A DNA stretch of 13,046 nt from DASSBG01 sp965651365 (lineage in GTDB: Bacteria > Pseudomonadota > Gammaproteobacteria > Xanthomonadales > Rhodanobacteraceae): positions 1 to 13,046 of the forward strand of contig CBFGSA010000077.1 of assembly GCA_965651365.1 (NCBI GenBank), given 5' to 3'. Each line of letters starts with the position of its first letter. Within the stretch, counting starts at the first letter, position 1. The notes under the pieces were generated by a model, which was not told where the DNA came from, did no database searches, and saw nothing but the letters and a program-made list of their open reading frames with translations. This document shows positions 7,088-13,046 of this stretch, one piece after another. The translations under genes and the position numbers were made by a program.

Positions 7088-7117
7088 ATCTTAGGCAGTT
7101 CAAACGGATGTTTGCAA
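7088..7117 (-). promoter_or_regulatory. Candidate promoter of the lipase gene
   Basis: On the minus strand TTGCAA (7112-7117) and TAAGAT (7088-7093) are separated by 18 bases, each matching four of six consensus positions. Transcription would start near 7081 and leave a leader of about 65 bases. The rest of the 158-base gap (7014-7171) holds only a small hairpin (TGCTGC with GCAGCA, 7150-7164) without a T run. Confidence 0.4.
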
Positions 7118-7171
7118 TGCATTGTGCCACGGATTGCGAACCGAATCGCTGCTGCGGCGCAGCAATGCGGA

Positions 7172-8035
7172 TCACTGATGCACGGTGTTCCAGTCCTGAG
7201 GCTGGGGGGCGAATCCACGCGGGTGGACATCGAGCAGGGCCTCGAACTTGGCATTGTCGGCCACCAGATCACAGTTCAGCCGCGCGATTGCCGCGGCGGC
7301 TCGGCTGAACCGGGCGGCGCGGCTGCAAGCCCGCAGCGCCAGTGCAGGCACCGGAACGGCGATGACCTGGCGGGGCAGGCTCGACCGCAAGCGTTGCACC
7401 ATCTCGGCAATGGCCAGACGCTGGCCGCCACCGCACGGCATGAGTTGGCCGCGTGCGGCGTTGCGATGCAGCGTTGCAATGACGCCGTCGGCCAGGTCAT
7501 CAATGTGCATTGGCTGGCGCAGGCCGCGGGCAGCCGGCATCGGCATGCAGCGCCAGCGCATGGCGAACTGCGCCGTGCTGCTCAGAGTCCGGTCGCGGCC
7601 ACCGCCCCACAGCATCGTTGGCCGCAGGATGGTCCAAGGCAGCCCCAGCGTGTCGCAACGTGCGCGCAGGGTTTGCTCGGCGTTGAGCATGCGCGATGCC
7701 AGCGCACGTTCACCGGCATGGGCCGAATCAGACTTGCTGACCACACTCATGGAACTGAGCGCAACAATGTGTGGCGCACCTGCCGCCGGTTGCCACTGAT
7801 CCAGCCATTCGGCGAACAGATCCAGCGGACCCAGGCTGAGCACGGCGCCCACCGGAGGCAACGGCGGAATCGCATCGGGCAGGCGTGCGCCCAGCCAGCG
7901 CCGAGTCGGGGTGGTGGGGTGCTTGCGCGGCGCGCGACTCAGCGCCAGCACGGATTGTCCAGCACTTTCGCAACGCGCCAGAACGCGGCTGCCGACCTGC
8001 CCACTGGCACCAAGAACCAGCCAGGGTTCAGGCAT
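7172..8035 (-). CDS. NAD(P)-binding Rossmann-fold (atypical SDR) protein
   Basis: The 287 residues start directly with a nucleotide-binding fold: WLVLGASGQVGSRVL, in which G9, G12 and G15 form the GxxGxxG loop of extended or atypical short-chain dehydrogenases. HIVALSSMSVVSKSD corresponds to the strand with the catalytic Ser, but the usual YxxxK is not evident; an Arg/Glu-rich stretch takes its place. WTILRPTMLWGGGRD and HIDDLADGVI match the substrate-side motifs of NAD-dependent epimerase-like proteins. The substrate cannot be assigned. Its ATG shares one base with the stop codon of the preceding gene (TGATG), so the two are probably translationally coupled. The missing Tyr-Lys pair suggests a binding or regulatory role, or an unusual reductase. 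Confidence 0.75.
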   Translation of the reverse strand: MPEPWLVLGASGQVGSRVLARCESAGQSVLALSRAPRKHPTTPTRRWLGARLPDAIPPLPPVGAVLSLGPLDLFAEWLDQWQPAAGAPHIVALSSMSVVSKSDSAHAGERALASRMLNAEQTLRARCDTLGLPWTILRPTMLWGGGRDRTLSSTAQFAMRWRCMPMPAARGLRQPMHIDDLADGVIATLHRNAARGQLMPCGGGQRLAIAEMVQRLRSSLPRQVIAVPVPALALRACSRAARFSRAAAAIARLNCDLVADNAKFEALLDVHPRGFAPQPQDWNTVHQ

Positions 8036-8976
8036 CAGGGCTGAACCGGTTCTCCGGCCGGCAGCGGAATATGCAAGGTGAACTCGTGCATGCGCTTGTC
8101 ATCACCACCCAAAGCCAGACTCAGGCCGTGCTCGTCCAGGCGCTGCTGCAAATCGAACAGGGCCGCTTCCACGGCCTCTTGCTCCCCGGCATCGTCATCC
8201 GCGCGCAGGCCGCGAAACCGGATCAGGATGCTTTGCTGCACAAAGCGCGCGCCGAACTGCGCGGGCGTGTCGCGGGCGGAGCCGCGCATGCCCAATTGCA
8301 GCAGGTTGACCAGGCTTGGCGCCAGCCACGGCCAGGGCGGCAGGACCGGCAGCTCGGCCAGCTCGGTTTTCAACTCCGGACCTTGCGCATTGCGTGCCCG
8401 GGTCAGCAGCAGGGCGCTGTCCAGCACCTCGCCGAGTTCGATGGCGTGTTCGCCGCGTCCGGCCGTGGCGACCGTGGCCAGGGCGCCGACCAGATCATCC
8501 GCGGGGTCCTGGCCGACCGCCTGCTGCACCACTTCCGGCAGGCGCTGCAGCATGTCGTCCTCGATCAGGGCGGCGCGCGCCTCGAACAGGCGCTTGCGCG
8601 CGCCCGTGACGTGCTCCAGCAGCTTGTCCAGATCCTCCTCGTCGGCACCGGGCATCAGCTCCACCGGCTGCAGGCAGTACTGCACGGCCGAATCGTAGTC
8701 GTGGATACGGCGCCGATAATCGACGATGGTCTGCACCAGCTTTTCGGGCGGCGCCGCGGGAACGGTGGCCTCCTGCACCAGGCTGGGGGCCAGATCACCC
8801 AGCATCCGCCCCAGCGCCGCATTCGAGCGCTGCTGCTCCAGTTCTTCCTGCGACTGATGCCAGGCGGTACGCAGCTCTTCGGTTTGTCCGCTTTGGTCAT
8901 CAAGCTGCGATCGCAGCCTCCAGATCACAATGGCGGCCAGCAGGAATACTGCCGCAGCAACAATCCATCCGATCAT
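8035..8976 (-). CDS. Membrane-anchored degenerate histidine-kinase-like protein
   Basis: The 313-residue protein has one N-terminal membrane helix (about 3-19), a coiled coil (about 24-52) and then a cytoplasmic region that looks like a worn-down sensor kinase. ALGRMLGDLAPSL (54-66) fits the HisKA H-box pattern, but Pro64 and Ser65 replace the usual His-Glu. ELPVLPPWPWLAPSLVNLLQLGMRG (208-232) resembles the N-box with its LP and LxxxLxNL spacing, but the Mg-binding Asn position is Leu228. Glycine-rich G-boxes are missing, although the end (HEFTLHIPLP, 297-306) keeps the final-strand pattern of HATPase domains. I infer no kinase activity, perhaps a scaffold or partner-binding role. This reading comes from pattern similarity only. 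AAGGA lies seven bases before the ATG. It is coupled to the downstream Rossmann gene. Confidence 0.6.
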   Translation of the reverse strand: MIGWIVAAAVFLLAAIVIWRLRSQLDDQSGQTEELRTAWHQSQEELEQQRSNAALGRMLGDLAPSLVQEATVPAAPPEKLVQTIVDYRRRIHDYDSAVQYCLQPVELMPGADEEDLDKLLEHVTGARKRLFEARAALIEDDMLQRLPEVVQQAVGQDPADDLVGALATVATAGRGEHAIELGEVLDSALLLTRARNAQGPELKTELAELPVLPPWPWLAPSLVNLLQLGMRGSARDTPAQFGARFVQQSILIRFRGLRADDDAGEQEAVEAALFDLQQRLDEHGLSLALGGDDKRMHEFTLHIPLPAGEPVQP

Positions 8977-9006
8977 GATTCAGTCCTTGCGCGAGCCAAG
9001 CCCGGA

Positions 9007-9012
9007 ATAATA
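9007..9012 (-). promoter_or_regulatory. Probable -10 box for the kinase-like/Rossmann pair
   Basis: TATTAT (five of six) on the minus strand would place the transcript start near 9000, about 25 bases before the ATG at 8976. No clear -35 is seen. Confidence 0.35.
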
Positions 9013-9107
9013 CAGGGATTTTCTGCTGCAAAGTAGGCCGTGCGGCTGGCTGCACGTGGCCTGTTTGCAGGGTACGGGCGCAAGTGCCGTCCAGGCACCT
9101 GGGGCGC

Positions 9108-9113
9108 TACCAT
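9108..9113 (+). promoter_or_regulatory. Possible -10 box for the membrane-protein gene
   Basis: TACCAT within GCTACCATTCGC resembles the GCTACAATGCG context before purC and lies 28 bases before the ATG at 9142. The -35 region is not recognisable. Confidence 0.25.
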
Positions 9114-9141
9114 TCGCACAGGCAATGATCGGGAACGGGCC

Positions 9142-10442
9142 ATGGGTGACAAGCCGGAAGATGCTGTGCACGCGACAGACAACTTGCCGCGGCACACAAC
9201 CCCCACCTGGGAAGTCGAGCTGCTGATCTCGGGCGTGGCGGTATTCGCCATGCTGCAGTTGCCCGGATGGCTGGATACGCAATATTTCCTGCTGGTTCCG
9301 CGATTTGCTGCCGAGTGGCGCTCGGCACTGTCGATTGTGCACATGTATCTCACGTCCGCTGCCATCATCCTGGCCGTCACGTTCTTCTTGCATCTGCTGT
9401 TGCGTGCGCGCTGGATCGCTCTGGTGGGCATGCAATCGGTGTACCCGACCGGCATTCGCTGGGATCGGCTGCGCATGGGCCCGCTTCGCCGCAGCGTCGA
9501 ACAAGTACAGAGCGGCACCAGCGCCGATGCCGTCGAACGGGCGGACAATCAGGCGTCGATCCTGTTTGCGGTTGGCGTGTCGCTGGCCAGCATGATGCTG
9601 CTGCTGGGCCTGGTGGCGGCGCTGGTCTGCGGAGTCTCGATCAGCCTGGCACTGGCGCTGGGTCTGCCGATCGACCCGGCGATGATGTTTCTTGCGGTGT
9701 TCGCCGTGATCATGGCCCCCTTGTTCTGGCCCAGATCATTGATCACCGCTGGGGCAATCAAATGGCAGTGGACGGGCGCGCGCGGCGCATGCTGTCGGCC
9801 GTATTCCGCTGCTACACCAGGCTGCATGTGGGGCGGCAATCACACGCAATGCTGCTGTTGTCCAGTCACGGGGGCCAAAGGCGCGTCACCATGCTCGTCA
9901 CCGGGCTGGTTCTGGTTGCCGTCGTGACCGCAATGGTCAACACCGTTGCACAGCGCCACCCACGCGCCTTCGGCAGCTATGATCTGTTTCCCGCGCAAGG
10001 CATGCCCCGGGGGCTGGTGCTGGATCAGGCTCATTATGACGACCAGCGCGACCCGGTTCGCGACCCGGCCGTGCCCTACGTGCAGAGCGTGGTGGTCACC
10101 GATGCCTACCTGAAGCTGGTCGTGCCCTATCGTCCGGCGCGCGATGCGGCTGGCATGCTCAAGACCTGCACCAAGCCTGCAAAACAGTCCGATGAAAATG
10201 CCCGTTCACGCATGCTGCTGCAGTGCCTGGCACAACTGCATCCGTTCACGCTGGACGGCAATGCGCTGGCCGGGGCCAAGTATTTTGCCGCCAGTGATCC
10301 ACGCACCCACCGGCCGGCGTTGCAGGCCATGATCGATGTGCGCGGGCTGACTCCGGGTCGCCACGAACTGCGCATCAAGGCAGCGCGGCGCGAAGGCCAC
10401 CCCGACGATCCGGACACCTACCTCATTCCGTTCTGGCGCTGA
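9142..10442 (+). pseudogene. Multi-pass membrane protein of unknown function, frameshifted at a C5 tract
   Basis: Two reading frames together make one plausible protein of 433 residues. The first (9142-9720) gives a short polar N-terminus and four membrane segments (about 24-44, 66-88, 138-165 and 180-200). The second (9720-10442) gives IIDHRWGNQMAVDGRARRML, a fifth membrane helix (about 249-267) and a soluble, probably periplasmic C-terminal domain of about 165 residues. The frames join at CCCCC (9716-9720). One extra C would restore MAPLVLAQIIDHRWG. Left unrepaired, the first frame runs into Cys/Pro-rich sequence and stops at 9927. The cause could be a true mutation, an assembly error or ribosomal slippage. 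I do not recognise the family. It starts 165 bases from the divergent kinase-like gene and ends 15 bases before dinB. Confidence 0.65.
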
Positions 10443-10457
10443 AGCCAAGGCAGAGCC

Positions 10458-11546
10458 GTGAGTGCCCCACGCAAGATCATCCACGTCGACATGGACGCGT
10501 TCTACGCCTCGGTCGAGCAGCGTGACGATCCTTCACTGCGCGGGCGGCCGGTGGTGGTGGCCTGGCGCGGCGCGCGCTCGGTGGTGTGCGCGGCCAGCTA
10601 CGAGGCACGCCCCTTCGGCATCCACTCGGCGATGCCGGCCGTGCGCGCCGAACGGTTGTGTCCGCAGGCGGTGTTCGTGGCGCCGGATTTTGCGCGTTAC
10701 AAGGCGGTGTCGCGCCAGATTCATGCGATCTTTGCACGGCATACCGACCGGGTGGAGCCGCTGTCGCTGGACGAGGCCTATCTGGACGTGACCCAGATGA
10801 AGACGGGCCTTGCTTCAGCCACCGAGTGCGCGACCCGGATTCGTGCTGCCATTCTGGAAGAAACCGGCCTGACCGCTTCGGCCGGGATTGCACCGAACAA
10901 GTTTCTGGCCAAGGTCGCCTCGGACTGGAACAAGCCGAACGGCCAGTTCGTGGTGCGCCCGTGCGATGTCGAAGCCTTTCTGCTGCCGCTGGAGGTGAAG
11001 AAGATTCCGGGCGTCGGCAAGGTGATGCAGCGCCGGCTGGGCGAACTGGGCGTGCGCACGGTGGGCGAGTTGCGCGGTATCGACCGTGCCGAGCTGCAGC
11101 AGCGCTTTGGCCGCTGGGGCTTGCGCCTGCACCAGCTTGCGCGCGGCATTGACGAGCGGCCGGTGAGCAACGAGCGCCTGGTGCAGCAGATTTCCTCCGA
11201 GGATACCTTCGCGGAAGACCTGCCGCTGGACTCGCTGGAGCCCGCCATTCGCGAACTGGCGCGCAAGACCTGGAGCGCGTATCAGCGCAAGCACGACGAA
11301 GAGCATCCACGCGTGGCGCGCACCGTGGTCCTGAAGCTGAAGACCGCCGGCTTCCGGATTCTGACCCGCAGCCTGACCCCGGCCCAGTCACCGCGTACCG
11401 AACGCGAGCTGGCCGACATCGCCTGTGCCCTGCGCCAGCGTGTCGAGTGCCCCGCCACCACCCGCTACCGCCTGGTCGGCGTTGGCCTGGCCGGCTTCAT
11501 CGACGCCGACCTGCACGCCGCCGCGCAGGAGGACTTGTTCGACTGA
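10458..11546 (+). CDS. dinB: DNA polymerase IV (Y-family translesion polymerase)
   Basis: Pol IV copies past DNA lesions with low fidelity in the cytoplasm. All catalytic landmarks are present: HVDMDAFYASVE (9-20, metal ligand Asp11), YEARPFGI (48-55) and LSLDEAYLDVT (102-112, Asp105-Glu106). SAGIAPNKFLAKVAS (141-155) and the helix-hairpin-helix KKIPGVGKVMQRRL (181-194) follow. The little-finger domain follows, and the C-terminus ends in QEDLF (357-361), a typical beta-clamp-binding motif. The length of 362 is normal (E. coli 351). The start is GTG, with AAGG about eight bases upstream. It lies 15 bases after the stop of the frameshifted membrane-protein gene and may be read from that gene's promoter. 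I saw no LexA box upstream. Confidence 0.97.
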   Translation: MSAPRKIIHVDMDAFYASVEQRDDPSLRGRPVVVAWRGARSVVCAASYEARPFGIHSAMPAVRAERLCPQAVFVAPDFARYKAVSRQIHAIFARHTDRVEPLSLDEAYLDVTQMKTGLASATECATRIRAAILEETGLTASAGIAPNKFLAKVASDWNKPNGQFVVRPCDVEAFLLPLEVKKIPGVGKVMQRRLGELGVRTVGELRGIDRAELQQRFGRWGLRLHQLARGIDERPVSNERLVQQISSEDTFAEDLPLDSLEPAIRELARKTWSAYQRKHDEEHPRVARTVVLKLKTAGFRILTRSLTPAQSPRTERELADIACALRQRVECPATTRYRLVGVGLAGFIDADLHAAAQEDLFD

Positions 11547-11556
11547 CCGCAGGCCG

Positions 11557-11588
11557 CAGGGTGGGCAAAGCGCAGCGTGCCCACCCTG
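11557..11588. repeat. Perfect hairpin repeat (GTGGGC-type) after dinB
   Basis: Two 11-base arms, CAGGGTGGGCA and TGCCCACCCTG, are perfect complements around a ten-base loop (AAGCGCAGCG). There is no T run on either strand, so it is not a standard terminator. Similar GGTGGGC/GCCCACC elements are known as dispersed intergenic repeats in proteobacteria. It starts ten bases after dinB and could protect the 3' end of its mRNA. Confidence 0.7.
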
Positions 11589-11609
11589 CCACGGCGCTGC
11601 CACATACTT

Positions 11610-11743
11610 CGTCATCCTGGGGCTGCGCGCAGCGCAGAACCCGGGATCCATTTTCAACTTCTCCGCCATGGCGCATCGGTCCGGGGGTCACGGCAAAAGC
11701 AAAATGGGTCCCGGGTTCCGCCTGCGGCGGCCCCAGGACGACG
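11610..11743. repeat. Imperfect long inverted repeat, REP/MITE-like
   Basis: Arm one (11610-11654) and arm two (11701-11743) are near-identical when one is reversed and complemented. Shared blocks include CCTGGGG, GCAG, GAACCCGGGA and CCATTTT, with a few substitutions and a two-base length difference. A weaker match extends into the 46-base spacer. The GTCATCCTGG...CCGGGATCCATTTT style resembles the dispersed intergenic repeats common in Xanthomonadales. It has no coding capacity and fills most of the 243-base gap between the convergent dinB and thrC. Confidence 0.75.
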
Positions 11744-11789
11744 GGGAGTTCTGACCAGTGGCCGAATCTCGCCGCGGCCGAGAATTGCG

Positions 11790-13046
11790 CTACGCAAGCT
11801 GCCGCAAGGTTTGTCGGAAGACGGCGTAGTCGGCGGGCAGCGGATCGGCGTGGGCCGGGCGTTCGAGCAGGGCTTGCAAGGCGGGCGGTACCGGCACGGA
11901 ATGGCCGACCAGCGGTTCGACCACGCTGTCGAACTTGGCCGGGTGCGCGGTGGCGGCGATCGCGTAGTCGCTGCGATCGCCGGCCGCGCGGCGGCGCTCC
12001 AGCACGCGTGCGGCGCAGGCCGTGTGCGGGCACAGGGTGACACCGTGTGTGTTTGACCAGCGCTGGATGGTGTCGCGGATTTCGGCATCATCGACCCAGT
12101 CGGCCGTGAGCTGCCGGCGCAGCGTCGATGCCTCCGGATACCACCAGCGCAGGCGCTCGAAATTGCTCGGCGCGCCCACGTCCATCGCATTGGCCAGGGT
12201 GGCCAGACTTTCGCGCGGCGCGTAGTCGGCACCAGCAAAGAAGTCGGCCAGTCCGCGGTTGGCGTTGTTGGCGAGAATGATCGGGCCGATTGGCAAACCG
12301 CAGTCACGCGCCACGAGGCACGCCAATGCGTTGCCCAGGTTGCCGGTCGGCACGATGAAGCCGAGCGCTCGCCCTGTGCTGCGCCAATGGCGCAAGCTGG
12401 CCAGGGCGTAATAGCTCATCTGCGGCAGCAGTCGGCCGAGGCTGATGCTGTTGGCCGAGGTCAAACGGGTCGCTGCCAGCGCCGGATCGCCCAGTGCCTG
12501 CTTGACCAGCTTCTGGCAATCGTCGAAGCGGCCGGCAACGCGAAAGGCCTGCACGTTGTCACCGAAGCAGCCAAGCTGATGCGCCTGGCGCGGCGAGACC
12601 TTGCCGTCCGGATACACGATCACGACACGGAAACCGGGCTTTTGGTGAAACGCTGCCGCCACCGCCGCACCCGTGTCACCGGAAGTGGCGACCAGCACGG
12701 TGCGGGTGCGGCTTTGCGCATTCGACAGCCGCGCCATTGCCGCGGCCAGGAAGCGTGCGCCGAAGTCCTTGAACGCGGCGGTCGGGCCGTGAACCAGTTC
12801 CAGCACGAAGCTGTGGCCATCGGCGAGCGGCTGCGGCGGGGTTGGCAAGTCCAGCGCGTCGCTGCAGATTGAAGCGAGTTCGGTGGCCAGCGGATCGCCG
12901 GCAAAAAACGGCGCCAGCAGCCGCGCGGCCACCTTTGGCAGATTGTCTGCGCCGTCGAAATCGGAAACCGCAAACCGGGGCAGGGTCTCGGGCACATAAA
13001 GACCGCCGTCCGGCGCCAAGCCGGCCGACAAGGCGTCGGACAGACG
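11790..13046 (-). CDS. thrC: Threonine synthase, N-terminus cut off by window edge
   Basis: This PLP enzyme converts O-phosphohomoserine to threonine in the cytosol, the last step of threonine synthesis. The frame is open to the window edge, and its first visible residues, RLSDALSAGLAPDGGLYVPE, are the usual ThrC N-terminus, so only about 15-20 residues are missing. The TTG at 13031 is therefore internal, not a start. Key motifs in the visible 418 residues are PTAAFKDFGARFL with the PLP lysine (K93), ATSGDTGAAV, SANSISLGRLLPQ and the phosphate-binding VPTGNLGNA. The total would be about 435 residues, typical of the bacterial fold-type II enzyme. It converges on dinB across the repeat-filled gap. 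Confidence 0.97.
   Translation of the reverse strand, partial: RLSDALSAGLAPDGGLYVPETLPRFAVSDFDGADNLPKVAARLLAPFFAGDPLATELASICSDALDLPTPPQPLADGHSFVLELVHGPTAAFKDFGARFLAAAMARLSNAQSRTRTVLVATSGDTGAAVAAAFHQKPGFRVVIVYPDGKVSPRQAHQLGCFGDNVQAFRVAGRFDDCQKLVKQALGDPALAATRLTSANSISLGRLLPQMSYYALASLRHWRSTGRALGFIVPTGNLGNALACLVARDCGLPIGPIILANNANRGLADFFAGADYAPRESLATLANAMDVGAPSNFERLRWWYPEASTLRRQLTADWVDDAEIRDTIQRWSNTHGVTLCPHTACAARVLERRRAAGDRSDYAIAATAHPAKFDSVVEPLVGHSVPVPPALQALLERPAHADPLPADYAVFRQTLRQLA

Noticed and set aside
7150..7164. Hairpin after the Rossmann-protein gene as a terminator
   Set aside because: The stem is only six base pairs and no T run follows on the minus strand.
7049..9036. Long plus-strand ORFs opposite the Rossmann and kinase-like genes
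   Set aside because: They have low-complexity, His/Gln/Arg-rich composition, no convincing starts, and lie antisense to better-supported genes.
9040..9141. GTG start at 9040 for the membrane-protein gene
   Set aside because: The additional residues are Arg/Gly-rich and cover the likely promoter region; the ATG at 9142 precedes a typical polar N-terminus and membrane helix.
13029..13031. TTG as the start of threonine synthase
   Set aside because: The frame continues to the window edge with RLSDA, which belongs to the conserved ThrC N-terminus.

Overview
The window is GC-rich chromosomal DNA of a gammaproteobacterium. I infer Xanthomonadales (Lysobacterales), possibly Rhodanobacteraceae, from the housekeeping proteins, the periplasmic-repeat GGDEF protein, TACAAT-type -10 boxes close to start codons, and GTG starts. 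This placement is an inference, not a search result. No tRNA, rRNA, CRISPR array, transposase or integrase is visible, and no gap without a gene exceeds 300 bases.

Layout: djlA (minus, cut by the left edge) and purC (plus) diverge from a 185-base promoter region. purC converges on a minus-strand block that reads right to left: a tetrapyrrole-methylase-family enzyme (4780-3923), an 85-residue peptide (3827-3570), and a diguanylate cyclase with a periplasmic sensor (3553-1739). A strong intrinsic terminator (4844-4873) separates this block from a surface-type lipase lipoprotein of the Pla-1/Cef/VolA kind (7013-4899). Further right lie a one-base-overlapping minus-strand pair, a degenerate histidine-kinase-like membrane protein followed by an NAD(P)-binding Rossmann protein. 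Then come a plus-strand membrane-protein gene broken by a one-base frameshift, dinB, a 243-base intergenic region made of inverted repeats, and thrC (minus, cut by the right edge).

The most notable content is at 3570-4780. The methylase resembles the bacterial split-borosin alpha-N-methyltransferase SonM, and the small ORF beside it follows the SonA precursor plan: a borosin-binding leader domain with FL..IG.DA.L and AVMRGD motifs, then a hydrophobic core. Together they look like a two-gene RiPP system that N-methylates the backbone of its own peptide. A diguanylate cyclase 16 bases downstream on the same strand may be co-transcribed. I see no protease, transporter or other tailoring enzyme in the window, so maturation and export are unexplained.

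Other points of interest are the kinase-like protein that has lost its phospho-acceptor histidine, the frameshift in a C5 tract upstream of dinB, and the dispersed-repeat-like inverted elements between dinB and thrC.
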